A stretch of 64,000 bases of DNA, from assembly GCA_021780315.1 (NCBI GenBank), contig JAJXYY010000033.1, forward strand, positions 345,497 through 409,496, in the 5' to 3' direction. Of the stretch, positions 1-10,037 are shown piece by piece; positions within the stretch are counted from its first letter, which is position 1; every line of letters begins with the position of its first letter. Made by a program: the position numbers and the translations under genes. Origin of the DNA: Acidobacteriota bacterium (GTDB taxonomy: Bacteria > Acidobacteriota > Terriglobia > Terriglobales > Acidobacteriaceae). Below the pieces are notes generated by a model. The model did not search any database. It was not told the DNA's origin and saw nothing but the letters and a program-made list of their open reading frames with translations.

Positions 1-1188
1 GCAGGATGGTGTGACTGCACAGCAGCAGATGGAGTGTACTTGAGCGGTGAATCCCGGCCATCCCTAGCGCGCATGATGAGCTACGGGGCATTAGAAGCAG
101 TGTACTTGAGCGGTGAATCCCGGCCATCCCTAGCACGCCATATCAGCAGAGCTGCACCACATCCAGTGTACTTGAGCGGTGAATCCCGGCCATCCCTAGC
201 ATGAGTTGTTGAATGTGAAGGAAGCAAACAAGTGTACTTGAGCGGTGAATCCCGGCCATCCCTAGCTTATGCAGCAAACGCCCGGTCAAAGCGGTAAGTG
301 TACTTGAGCGGTGAATCCCGGCCATCCCTAGCGATGCACGATGGGCATGAGGCCTATTTGGGAAGTGTACTTGAGCGGTGAATCCCGGCCATCCCTAGCA
401 AGTACTTGGCGATGCGATTGGAGAGGTCGAGTGTACTTGAGCGGTGAATCCCGGCCATCCCTAGCCGGGATGACGTAAATCTGCGGTTGGTTGCGAGTGT
501 ACTTGAGCGGTGAATCCCGGCCATCCCTAGCAGAGGAGTTTCCCGATGCCCAGACCCATCTAGTGTACTTGAGCGGTGAATCCCGGCCATCCCTAGCAAG
601 CTCTGCGCAGGTAGTGCTGTCATTGAAGTGTACTTGAGCGGTGAATCCCGGCCATCCCTAGCCAACATGCTGTACGTGTTTCTGTACAAAGAAGTGTACT
701 TGAGCGGTGAATCCCGGCCATCCCTAGCTCAACCTCCGCTTGGTTCTCCGCAAACAGAAGTGTACTTGAGCGGTGAATCCCGGCCATCCCTAGCTGCTTA
801 TCTGCCGTCGCGATGCAGCTAGAGAGTGTACTTGAGCGGTGAATCCCGGCCATCCCTAGCCGCCATCTTCGATGATCGCTCTCGTCTCAAGTGTACTTGA
901 GCGGTGAATCCCGGCCATCCCTAGCTTCCAGATGCGATGAAGATCGAACCGAATGAGTGTACTTGAGCGGTGAATCCCGGCCATCCCTAGCGGAGCCTAG
1001 CAACAGAATCCCGGCACTAACAGTGTACTTGAGCGGTGAATCCCGGCCATCCCTAGCATGAGATGGATGCTGAATTGGAAGACGACGAGTGTACTTGAGC
1101 GGTGAATCCCGGCCATCCCTAGCAGCGGCCTTACATCCCTTGCAGTTGTAGAAGTGTACTTGAGCGGTGAATCCCGGCCATCCCTAGC
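1..1188. CRISPR. CRISPR array, 18 full repeats, open at left edge
   Basis: There are eighteen identical 36-bp repeats, beginning AGTGTACTTGAGC and ending CCATCCCTAGC on the + strand. They start at 33, 99, 165, 231, 297, 363, 430, 496, 562, 627, 693, 759, 825, 890, 956, 1022, 1088 and 1153. Spacers are unique and 29-31 bp. Bases 1-2 (GC) match the end of another repeat and 3-32 are another 30-bp spacer, so the array continues to the left. The last repeat at 1153-1188 is perfect, so no decayed terminal repeat is visible. A 36/30 layout is common in type II and some type V arrays, but no cas gene, tracrRNA anti-repeat or clear leader is seen here, so type and direction are not assigned. Confidence 0.97.
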
Positions 1189-1570
1189 GGACAAACCCCT
1201 CCAGGCTATTCTTCATCCGCTAGGTGACTGTGGTGTAGAAGCTGCATTGGCCTCGCGTACTTCTCTGGAAATAGCCTGAAGGGCTTTCCCCGCTTGAAAT
1301 GAACCCAGGAAGAGGGTCGTCGATGCTTTGCCAATCATTCGCTCCAACGTGCGCCTACTGACTGATTGAAGCCTAACTAACGGTCGTGAAATCAGTTGGT
1401 CGCATCGCGTAAGTATTTGTGACGTAAATTGTGACGTACAGGCTCAATGAAGCTCTGCAACTACCAACAAAATCAACGGTGGTGCATTTCTCTTCCGTGC
1501 GGGCGATTGGTTGTACATCACTATTTGTTTCAAGTGGTTACGTTAGTCTTTGAACCGAATCCAGACCAAA

Positions 1571-1615
1571 CTCATAATCCCTTGGTTGGGGGTTCAAATC
1601 CCTCCGGGCCCACCA
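1571..1615 (+). other. tRNA-Met 3'-half fragment, probable attachment-site scar
   Basis: From CTCATAA (an anticodon loop with CAT) onward the sequence reads as a tRNA 3' half: anticodon-stem strand TCCCT, T-arm GGTTCAAATCC and acceptor end GGGCCCACCA. The 5' side of the anticodon stem (AGGGA expected) is missing; GACCAAA precedes the loop instead. No D-arm or 5' acceptor strand lies upstream. A tRNA sequence that begins exactly at the anticodon loop is what tyrosine-integrase crossover leaves behind. Confidence 0.75.
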
Positions 1616-1690
1616 CTCTATCCCATCGGTAGCCGTCATTCCAAGCGGACCCTATCCGATTCGCCAATCTACCCCATCGGTATCCGTCAT

Positions 1691-1717
1691 GGGGTTCAAA
1701 TCCCTCCGGGCCCACCA
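1691..1717 (+). repeat. Second copy of tRNA 3' end (T-arm to CCA)
   Basis: These 27 bases, starting GGGGTTCAAATCC and ending GGGCCCACCA, exactly repeat 1589-1615 about 102 bp downstream; the following C is also shared. Only the T-arm and acceptor strand are present. It looks like a second, shorter attachment-site remnant from stacked integration or excision events. Confidence 0.75.
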
Positions 1718-1997
1718 CAAACACCCTATATAAATTGACGATTGATTACTTGCCTCACTGGCGAGCTTAGCGGAACTCGGCTTCGTATCAGCTCTGGTGT
1801 CAGTTCTGCTTTTCAGCTTCCGTTGGCAGGATGTCGGAGTTACTCCGGCACACTTGGAAGATGCGAAGCCGTCTGAAGGTTTTCTACGCCATATGGGATA
1901 TCTGGTTGAAAGGATCGTCGGGATAGGACAAACGATCTAGGTTCAGCCGTGCTAGTCTGCGAAAGCTATACGCAGAAATTCCAACTGAGGGTCCCTT

Positions 1998-2681
1998 ATG
2001 TCGAGACGTAACCTGATGTTCCTGCTCTTCGCGCTCTTCCTACTGCCTTCTGCACTTCTAGCGAAGCCCAAAGTCAAAACCTACAAGAACACTCCCGATG
2101 AGGTTTACCTCGCCGCGCTACGAACGGCACGAAGCCAGCACGTCGTCACCTTTACAGATGATAAGAACCGTATGTTTACGTTTGAGACAGGTGTATCTGC
2201 CCTCTCGTCTGGCTTCGTCGCGAACGCATCAGTGGAACCTTCCGCCAACAACACAACACAACTGACGATCAACGTTCAGCACAAGAACAATAGTCAGAGT
2301 CCTGGCTTTTCGTTCAACGCTGGCGACAGAATGGCAGACAAGTTTTTTGAGCAGGTACAAGCGGAGTTGGCAAACACGAGCACTCAAAAGATTGCGCAGA
2401 AACCAGAGTCCGCTCACGTGGACGTTCCCATCGGCACTCCTGCGTCTCCGACAGTTGCAGCGTGCGACGATCAGGGCACCATCAGCCTCACCTCCAATCC
2501 AGATGGTGCCGATGTTTCAGTTGACGGTGCTTTCGTCGGGAGCGCACCAGCGGTACTCAAACTCGCACCCGGAAAGCACACAATCAGTGTCGTTCAGGCT
2601 GGATACAGCGCATGGGCTAAAGATCTGACCGTGATGGCGGGGTCAAGTGTAGAACTCAAGGCGACACTGATAAAGCAGTAG
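1998..2681 (+). CDS. Secreted PEGA-domain protein
   Basis: A 227-residue protein with an N-terminal signal peptide (positive start, then MFLLFALFLLPSALLA). Residues about 30-130 form a region I do not recognise. Residues about 155-225 are a PEGA domain, with the pattern SNPDGADVSVDGAFVG, then APGKHTISV and GY. PEGA domains are found in surface or periplasmic proteins and probably aid cell-envelope attachment. The start at 1998 follows GAGG about 8 bases upstream. It is the only plausible protein gene in the island-like left end and its composition is less C-rich than the genes that follow. Precise function is unknown. Confidence 0.88.
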   Translation: MSRRNLMFLLFALFLLPSALLAKPKVKTYKNTPDEVYLAALRTARSQHVVTFTDDKNRMFTFETGVSALSSGFVANASVEPSANNTTQLTINVQHKNNSQSPGFSFNAGDRMADKFFEQVQAELANTSTQKIAQKPESAHVDVPIGTPASPTVAACDDQGTISLTSNPDGADVSVDGAFVGSAPAVLKLAPGKHTISVVQAGYSAWAKDLTVMAGSSVELKATLIKQ

Positions 2682-2808
2682 TCCGTTCAAAACACACAGT
2701 GTGCAGTCCACGTCGCACCGGAGTCAGTTTTGTTGTAACTTTCGTCTGTAAATTGCTGCCAGGGCTGACACCCTACGCGTGGCTACGCGGCGTCCTGAAA
2801 ATAAGCAA

Positions 2809-2845
2809 GGCTCTAAACATCCTTTCGCTACTGATGTTTAGAGCC
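2809..2845. terminator. 13-bp inverted repeat, possible terminator
   Basis: GGCTCTAAACATC at 2809-2821 is perfectly complementary to GATGTTTAGAGCC at 2833-2845, with an 11-base loop. No T-run follows, so it may be a factor-independent hairpin of the PEGA gene or a structural part of the adjoining integration site. Confidence 0.5.
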
Positions 2846-2886
2846 TCACTCATGACAACGTGCAGCCAGATGCTAAAGCCCGAAAC

Positions 2887-2933
2887 AGGACTCAGTATCC
2901 TTACTGCGGATTCAAATCCCGCCCTCCCCACCA
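2887..2933 (+). other. Third tRNA-like 3' fragment at island edge
   Basis: AGGA-CTCAGTA-TCCT forms an anticodon-arm-like hairpin. It is followed by a T-arm (GCGGA, TTCAAAT, CCCGC) and an acceptor end CCTCCCC-A-CCA. The expected 5' acceptor GGGGAGG and D-arm are absent nearby, and the 53-61 T-stem pair is mismatched (A-C). It is therefore a scar, not a working tRNA. It ends 4 bp before the next gene and marks the point where strong + strand C-skew begins. Confidence 0.6.
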
Positions 2934-2937
2934 CTCA

Positions 2938-3429
2938 TCAGTCGTACCCCAGCTCATGCGGAGCAGGCCACGTCAGCGTCCCATCCTTGCGGATATAAAA
3001 CATAAACAGTTTGTGGTCGCCGTTCACCCGCACCGCCACAATAATCCCCGTCCCAAACGCCCCTGACCCATCTGTCTTCGAGATGTCCACATGGTGCGAC
3101 GTAATCTCCGCCCCAATCGGACTCGATGACGTCCAGTCCTCCGTAAACCGCTTCAGCGTGTAGTCGTACTTCTGCGGATGCTGCGCCCACTCCGCATCGT
3201 TCATGTAGATCCCATACGCCTTCGCGTAGTCCTTCGCCTCCAGAGCCGTAAAGAACGTGCTCACCCGATGCTCCGCCGGCAGGTTCGAGAAAAACCACCC
3301 ATGCCCCAGCAGAAATCCACCAATCCCCGTCACCACCAGCAGCGCCACCAGTATCCCCGAACCCACCAGCACATTTCGCTTCCGGTTCTCTTTCCGCTCG
3401 TCAAACTCAGGTGCATTCAGCAGCGTCAT
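2938..3429 (-). CDS. Single-pass membrane protein, unknown function
   Basis: A 163-residue protein. Residues 1-19 are polar and charged, residues about 20-43 form one transmembrane helix (VLVGSGILVALLVVTGIGG), and the remaining ~115 residues are predicted outside the cytoplasm. That part contains TFFTALEAKDYAKAYGIY, a pattern seen in NTF2-like/DUF4878-type domains that bind or sense small ligands. The family assignment is tentative. The gene lies downstream of the YraN-like gene on the same strand with a 54-bp gap, so they may be co-transcribed. Confidence 0.85.
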   Translation of the reverse strand: MTLLNAPEFDERKENRKRNVLVGSGILVALLVVTGIGGFLLGHGWFFSNLPAEHRVSTFFTALEAKDYAKAYGIYMNDAEWAQHPQKYDYTLKRFTEDWTSSSPIGAEITSHHVDISKTDGSGAFGTGIIVAVRVNGDHKLFMFYIRKDGTLTWPAPHELGYD

Positions 3430-3483
3430 CGTCTCTCATCCTCACTCGGTTTTTACAACCCATCCATACACAAACTGCCAGCT

Positions 3484-3951
3484 CTACTCCTGCCAGCCAA
3501 ACGCTCCGCGATACACCTCAAACTCCACGCCCGTCGGCTGCAAGTATACCGACACCACATCAAACCGCACCGCCACCTCGCCCCGCAGCTTCGCCGGAAA
3601 CCGCTTCCCATACGCCCGCGCCATCCGCCGCAGCATCTCCCGCTTCGGTTCATCCACCGCCGCCTCTGCCGGGTCCATCCCATCCCGCCCAGTCCGCGTC
3701 TTCACCTCCACAAAGCACAACCGATCCCCATCCCACCCGATCAGATCCACATCCCCCCGCAGCTTCGCCGTCCGCCACCGCCGCGCCACCACCACATACC
3801 CCAGCCGCCGCAGATGAAACAGCGCCTCCCGCTCGCCCCGCAGCCCCACCGCCAGATGCTCCGGCACCTTCCGTCGCCGCCATCCCCACTCATCCAGCCA
3901 GCGCAGCACCCCACCCTGAGCCCGCAACCAAACCAATCCGCTCAACCCCAT
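3484..3951 (-). CDS. yraN: YraN/UPF0102 family putative endonuclease
   Basis: About 155 residues. The core matches UPF0102: GERE at the start of the domain, LRRLGYVVVARRWR, then GDVDLIGWDGDRLCFVEVKTR, which is the restriction-endonuclease-like D...E-V-K signature. Family members have an unknown role, possibly in DNA repair or uptake. An N-terminal stretch of about 45 residues precedes the core, making it longer than the ~120-residue E. coli type. Start is uncertain: ATG at 3951 abuts AGGAGG, TTG at 3945 has that Shine-Dalgarno 6 bases upstream, and an upstream TTG at 3996 is also open. Confidence 0.88.
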   Translation of the reverse strand: MGLSGLVWLRAQGGVLRWLDEWGWRRRKVPEHLAVGLRGEREALFHLRRLGYVVVARRWRTAKLRGDVDLIGWDGDRLCFVEVKTRTGRDGMDPAEAAVDEPKREMLRRMARAYGKRFPAKLRGEVAVRFDVVSVYLQPTGVEFEVYRGAFGWQE

Positions 3952-4014
3952 CCTCCTGCTTCGCTCCCTGCCACCACACCTCGCCGTGGCAGCCAACGCC
4001 GCCCCAGTCTATAG

Positions 4015-5790
<1,776 letters not shown>

Positions 5791-5922
5791 CCCCTTCACC
5801 CACCTTGCCTTCCACCCACGGGAAGCTGCTGAAGCCCAGCACTTCCCGAAACCTCCACCAACGCCCCATGATTGCGTTACCATGACATTAGCCCAACTCC
5901 GAACTTTAGAAGGGCTCCATAC

Positions 5923-8466
5923 ATGAACTCCACCGCATCCATGCGCCTCCTGCCGCTGCTCCTCGCGCTGACCCTGCCTGCTCATGCGGCCATCGGACCC
6001 ACGTCCGTACCCACCCCCTCGCTCGCTCCCCCCACCATCCCCTCGTCCTCAACCCCCTCGTCCTCAACCCCAACATCCTCCCCCCAGCAGCAAAACGCCC
6101 CCGCAGGCCCCATCCTCCAGCAGGGAACCGTCCCCACCACCGGAGCACCCCCGCAACCCACCCGCTCCACCCAACCCGTCCCCCGCGCCGATGTCCGCCT
6201 CCGCCACGACGCCGCCACCCCCGACTCCATCATCGACCGCCCGCCCCTACTCATCCCCAAACTGCCGGACCCACCGCACCTCGAAGACTTCCTCACCGGA
6301 GCCCCCACCACCCCCGCCGCCCAGGCCATGCAGCAGCTCACCAGCTTCATCCAGCAGGACCCCGAAGACGGTGCCCCAGCCACCGAAGACACCTCCGCCT
6401 ACATGGGCTACTCCGCCCGCAACCTCTACCTCGCCTTCGTCTGCCGGGACAAAAACCCCGGCCTCATCCGCGCCCACCTCGTCCCCCGCGACGAGATCTC
6501 CGACGACGACAAAGTCGAAGTCACCCTCGACACCTTCGACGACCACCGCCGCGGACTCCTCTTCCAGACCAATCCCCTCGGCGTTCAGGCCGACGCCACC
6601 TGGACCGAAGGTAACGGACAACCCGACTTCTCCTTCGACACCGTCTGGGACACCTGGGGCCGCCGCACCCCCTTCGGATACGTAGTCCTCATGCGCATCC
6701 CCTTCCAAAGCCTCCGCTTCCGCCACGCAGACACCGGCGAAACCCAGATCTGGGGCCTCGTCCTCCGTCGCTGGATCTCCCACGAAACCGAGCGCGTCTA
6801 CTGGCCCCGCGTCTCCCGCCAGTTCGCAGGACGCCTCACCCAGGCTGCCCCCATTGAAGGCTTCGCCAACGTCCAGCGCGGACACAACATCCAGCTCATC
6901 CCCTACGTCCTCGGACAGGGCTACCGCAAACTCGACAACCGCAACCCCCTCGCCCCCACCTTTGACCAAAAGCTCGCCCAGGGAACCGCTGGCATCGACG
7001 CCAAAATAGTCCTCCACGACTCCCTCGTCTTCGACGCCACCCTCAACCCCGACTTCTCCCAGGTCAACGTCGACGACCCCGCCTCCCCCAACCAGCGCTT
7101 CCAGCCCTTCTTCCTCGAGCAGCGACCCTTCTTCATCGAAAACGCCAGCTACTTCGCCACCCCCATCAACCTCTTCTATACCCTCAACATCGTCAGCCCC
7201 CAGTTCGGAGCCCGCCTCTCCGGCAAAAAAGGCCCTTGGGCCATCGGCATGCTCGCCACCGACGACCGCAGCCCCGGACAAGCCGTCGCTCCCGGAACCA
7301 CCGACTTCGGCACCCGAGCCCACTTCTTCGTCTCCCGCATCGCCCGCGACATCGGCCCCTTCTCCTCCGCCGGAATCCTCTACACCGACCGCGAGTACCT
7401 CAACTCCTTCAACCGCCTCGGAGGAATCGACTACCGTTACCGCTTCCACAAACAGTGGACCCTCACCGGACAGGCCGTCACCTCCGCCAGCCGCAACCTC
7501 GACAACTCCACCCAGTCCGGCAACACCTACAAGCAGAACCTCAACTTCGCCGGAGAAAACCTCTACTTCTCCGCCACCTACAACGACACCGCCAAAGGAT
7601 TCCTCGACGCCGCCGGCTTCTTCCGCCGCCCCGACGACCGCGAAGGACACATCTACTCCACCTACACCTGGCACCACAACGGAAAATACCTCCTCGCACA
7701 CGGCCCCATGTACTACGTCGAGCAGGACTGGGACCACACCAGCCTCCCCCTCGACTCCGTCGCCCACCTCAGCTACAACATCGCCTTTCAGCGCAACACC
7801 TCCATCTCCCCCTACGTCTCCGTCAGCAACGACCGCCTGCGACCCTCCGACTACGCCGCCCTCACCTCCAACGTCGAGTACCGCAGCCAGGTCGCCGGAC
7901 TCAACCTCTCCACCTCTCCCGTCGGACAGCTCGCCTTCAGCCTCTCCGCCTACGCCGGACAAACCGTCAACTACAATCCCCCCGCCAACCAGCCCCCAGC
8001 ACCCGTCGACGTCCAGTCCGTCAACGCCAACCTCGAGCTCAAGCCCTTCACCCAGCTCGACCTCCAGAACCGCTACGAGTTCGACCGCTTCCGCGACCCC
8101 GGCAGCCCCCTCATCGCCTACGACAACCACCTCGTCGTCTCCCGCTGGAACCTCCAGCTCAACCGCGCACTCTCCGTCCGGCTCATCGGCGTCTACCAGT
8201 CCACCATCCCCAACCCCACCTACACCGCCCAGCAAAACTCCCGCGACCTCTTCGGAAACGCCCTCGTCTCCTACGTCCCCCACCCCGGAACCGCCATCTA
8301 CTTCGGCTATACCAGCGACAACCAGAACCTCGACCCGGCCCTCTGCGCTCGCCTCGAATCAGGCCAGTGCAACCCCTCCGGTCCCTTCCTCAACCACTCC
8401 GGAAACTCCCTCATCAACGATAGTCACACCCTCTACATGAAGCTCAGCTACCTCCTCCGCTTCTAG
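5923..8466 (+). CDS. DUF5916 outer-membrane protein with CBM9-like N-terminus
   Basis: An 847-residue exported protein. A signal peptide (LLPLLLALTLPAHA) is followed by a Pro/Ser/Thr-rich linker to about residue 90. A CBM9-like carbohydrate-binding beta domain spans about 110-270 (AYMGYSARNLYLAFVCRD, then DKVEVTLDTFDD). The rest is a DUF5916 region rich in alternating aromatic strands and ends LYMKLSYLLRF, with a terminal Phe as in outer-membrane barrels. Family members are thought to be outer-membrane barrels with a sugar-binding module, but the substrate is unknown. The start ATG at 5923 is chosen because it places the signal peptide at the N-terminus; an upstream ATG at 5872 is less likely. 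Confidence 0.9.
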   Translation: MNSTASMRLLPLLLALTLPAHAAIGPTSVPTPSLAPPTIPSSSTPSSSTPTSSPQQQNAPAGPILQQGTVPTTGAPPQPTRSTQPVPRADVRLRHDAATPDSIIDRPPLLIPKLPDPPHLEDFLTGAPTTPAAQAMQQLTSFIQQDPEDGAPATEDTSAYMGYSARNLYLAFVCRDKNPGLIRAHLVPRDEISDDDKVEVTLDTFDDHRRGLLFQTNPLGVQADATWTEGNGQPDFSFDTVWDTWGRRTPFGYVVLMRIPFQSLRFRHADTGETQIWGLVLRRWISHETERVYWPRVSRQFAGRLTQAAPIEGFANVQRGHNIQLIPYVLGQGYRKLDNRNPLAPTFDQKLAQGTAGIDAKIVLHDSLVFDATLNPDFSQVNVDDPASPNQRFQPFFLEQRPFFIENASYFATPINLFYTLNIVSPQFGARLSGKKGPWAIGMLATDDRSPGQAVAPGTTDFGTRAHFFVSRIARDIGPFSSAGILYTDREYLNSFNRLGGIDYRYRFHKQWTLTGQAVTSASRNLDNSTQSGNTYKQNLNFAGENLYFSATYNDTAKGFLDAAGFFRRPDDREGHIYSTYTWHHNGKYLLAHGPMYYVEQDWDHTSLPLDSVAHLSYNIAFQRNTSISPYVSVSNDRLRPSDYAALTSNVEYRSQVAGLNLSTSPVGQLAFSLSAYAGQTVNYNPPANQPPAPVDVQSVNANLELKPFTQLDLQNRYEFDRFRDPGSPLIAYDNHLVVSRWNLQLNRALSVRLIGVYQSTIPNPTYTAQQNSRDLFGNALVSYVPHPGTAIYFGYTSDNQNLDPALCARLESGQCNPSGPFLNHSGNSLINDSHTLYMKLSYLLRF

Positions 8467-8637
8467 CAAATCACCCCACCCAGCCACCTCCACACCCGCA
8501 TCCAGGACGCGCCCGGCCCCGCCCAGACCCTCCCCCCACCCCCACAGCTCTAAATCCCCTACATCCCCGCCACCACCCACCCCACTGTGACATCATGGGG
8601 AGCACCCGGACCTCCCGGCCAAGGCATCCAACCAACC

Positions 8638-9294
8638 ATGACCACGCAATACTCCTCCGGCCGCGGCTCCTCCGGCAGCTCCCTCGCCTTCCTCCTCGCG
8701 CTCATCCTCGGAGCCCTCGCCATGGCCGTCTTCCTGCGCCACGCCACCTCCGGTATCCTCGCCCGCGCCGCCACCGCCATCACCGGACGCAACTTCACCG
8801 TAGACACCTCAGTCCCCGTCATCGTCCAGAAAATCCAGCGCCTCAACCGCCTCGAAACCGTCACCTACGCTCTCGACACCATCGTCGAAGGATCCAAATC
8901 CAGCCCCATCCTCCCCGACCTCCTCGCCGGAGACCGCATCCTCCTCGTCGTCCACGGACAGGCCATCGCTGGCATCGACCTCGCCCAACTCAAACCAGAA
9001 GACGTACACATCGACGATCCCAACGGCATCCGCACCATCCACCTCACCCTCCCGCCCTCCCAGCTCTTCGTCACCACCATCGACAACCAGCACACCCGCG
9101 TCTACCTCCGCTCCACCGGCATCCTCGTCCCCGTAGACCAGAACCTCGAATCCGACACCCGCACCAAAGCCCAGGATCAGCTCCAGAAAACCGCCCTCGC
9201 CGACGGTATCCTGGACACCGCCACCAAAAACGCCCGCGTCGCCATCACCACCCTCCTCTACGGACTAGGCTTCCAGAAAGTAGATATCAACTAA
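8638..9294 (+). CDS. DUF4230 membrane-anchored protein
   Basis: About 218 residues from ATG 8638. One transmembrane helix (SLAFLLALILGALAMAVFL) is followed by an extracytoplasmic DUF4230 domain containing IQRLNRLETVTYALD and, near the C-terminus, a long helix ending in ALLYGLGF-type sequence (TTLLYGLGFQKVDI). The role of DUF4230 is unknown. A GTG at 8587 is in frame and would add 17 residues, but AAGG near 8620 favours 8638. The gene lies 171 bp after the DUF5916 gene on the same strand. Confidence 0.85.
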   Translation: MTTQYSSGRGSSGSSLAFLLALILGALAMAVFLRHATSGILARAATAITGRNFTVDTSVPVIVQKIQRLNRLETVTYALDTIVEGSKSSPILPDLLAGDRILLVVHGQAIAGIDLAQLKPEDVHIDDPNGIRTIHLTLPPSQLFVTTIDNQHTRVYLRSTGILVPVDQNLESDTRTKAQDQLQKTALADGILDTATKNARVAITTLLYGLGFQKVDIN

Positions 9295-9319
9295 CCCACC
9301 CCCCACCCAGACATTGCCA

Positions 9320-9485
9320 GGGTGCCCCATGTCTCGCTCCTGAGACATGGGTATGTAAAAAGCCCGGGTGCTGGGTACCCCATGTCTCGCCTCTGAGACA
9401 TGGGTATGTAAAAAGCCAGGGTGCCCCATGCCACCCAGCCTCATCGCAGCTAAGCTGGGCATTCGCCAGGCGAACCGCACTCCCA
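9320..9485. repeat. REP-like cluster: two A-type and one B-type element
   Basis: Two A-type units (9320-9364 and 9366-9418) have GGGTGCCCCATGTCTC or a variant, a short loop, GAGACATGGG and a tail TATGTAAAAAGCC. A B-type unit (9419-9485) starts GGGTGCCCCATGCC and contains the GGGCATTCGC and GCGAACCGCACTCC segments. The same units recur near 15.6, 53.0, 55.4 and 57.3 kb. After them, 9508-9541 is a CCCTA/TTCCCTA-type tandem repeat. The whole interval 9295-9606 holds no gene. Confidence 0.85.
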
Positions 9486-9606
9486 ACCAAGCCCCACACG
9501 CCTGCCCTCTATTCCCTACTCCCTATTCCCTACTCCCTGCCCTTCCGCCCTCCCCCAATCCGGGGATGTGCCATCTGTCATCAACCTGCGCTATCATTTC
9601 AGCACC

Positions 9607-9876
9607 ATGAAGTTCCTCCCCCAGCGCCGCATCTTCGGTCAGGAGTTCACTGAAACTCCCTCTGCCACCCCCACCCAACAGCCCCAGGCCGAAGCCAATG
9701 ACTCCACCATCATCAAAACCCTCGGCTGGATCACCGCCGGCCTCGGCGCCGTAGCCCTCGGCCTCGTCGTAGGACGAGAACTCCGCCAGCGCTACAAGTT
9801 CAACCGCCAAACCCCCTACGACCTATACGCCCACTCCGGCGACAACCAGGACGTAGACTTCGGCCTCGGCATCTAA
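9607..9876 (+). CDS. Small single-pass membrane protein
   Basis: 89 residues. A polar N-terminus rich in Pro/Gln/Thr is followed by one transmembrane segment (TLGWITAGLGAVALGLVVG) at about 37-55, then a basic stretch RELRQRYKFNRQ and an acidic tail. The positive-inside pattern suggests the tail is cytoplasmic. I do not recognise a family. Codon use is like neighbouring genes, so it is probably real. It sits between a repeat cluster and fabD. Confidence 0.7.
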   Translation: MKFLPQRRIFGQEFTETPSATPTQQPQAEANDSTIIKTLGWITAGLGAVALGLVVGRELRQRYKFNRQTPYDLYAHSGDNQDVDFGLGI

Positions 9877-10037
9877 CCAACATCTGCAGCCGACAAATAC
9901 CCCCTCCGCTCGACCTCGGGATGCCATTAGGCAACAGGCGCACGTTCGAACTAGCCCTTCGGACATCCACATCCCTGTAAAGCCTCTGACCACAGAACTC
10001 ACCCCTCCCGCCCAGCTCTGATTTACCATCATTCTCG

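Larger units (their letters stand above)
1189..1997. other. Gene-poor island stretch between CRISPR array and PEGA gene
   Basis: I see no convincing protein gene. The stretch holds possible array-flanking sequence (1189 onward), a direct repeat TGTGACGTA at 1418-1426 and 1430-1438, and two tRNA 3'-end fragments described separately. Between those fragments an 18-bp sequence starting CCCATCGGTA recurs at 1622-1639 and 1673-1690 with one mismatch. Base composition is less C-skewed than the rest of the window. Confidence 0.6.

Noticed and set aside
143-1194. Open frames with repeating MAGIHRSSTL or YLSGESRPSLA peptides
   Set aside because: They are translations of the CRISPR repeats, with no ribosome sites and with variable spacer-coded residues between.
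1447-1738. Small + strand frames of about 60 residues around the tRNA scars
   Set aside because: They run through the tRNA fragments and repeats, have no ribosome sites and no protein-like composition.
1189-1997. tracrRNA or anti-repeat for the CRISPR array
   Set aside because: No stretch complementary to the 36-bp repeat beyond short chance matches was found on either strand.
6247-8283. 678-residue - strand frame opposite the DUF5916 gene
   Set aside because: It is a Gly/Val/Glu-rich shadow produced by C-skewed codon use on the + strand; it has no domains, and the + strand frame has full motifs. The same holds for 16104-17453, 24046-25896 and 31584-32879.
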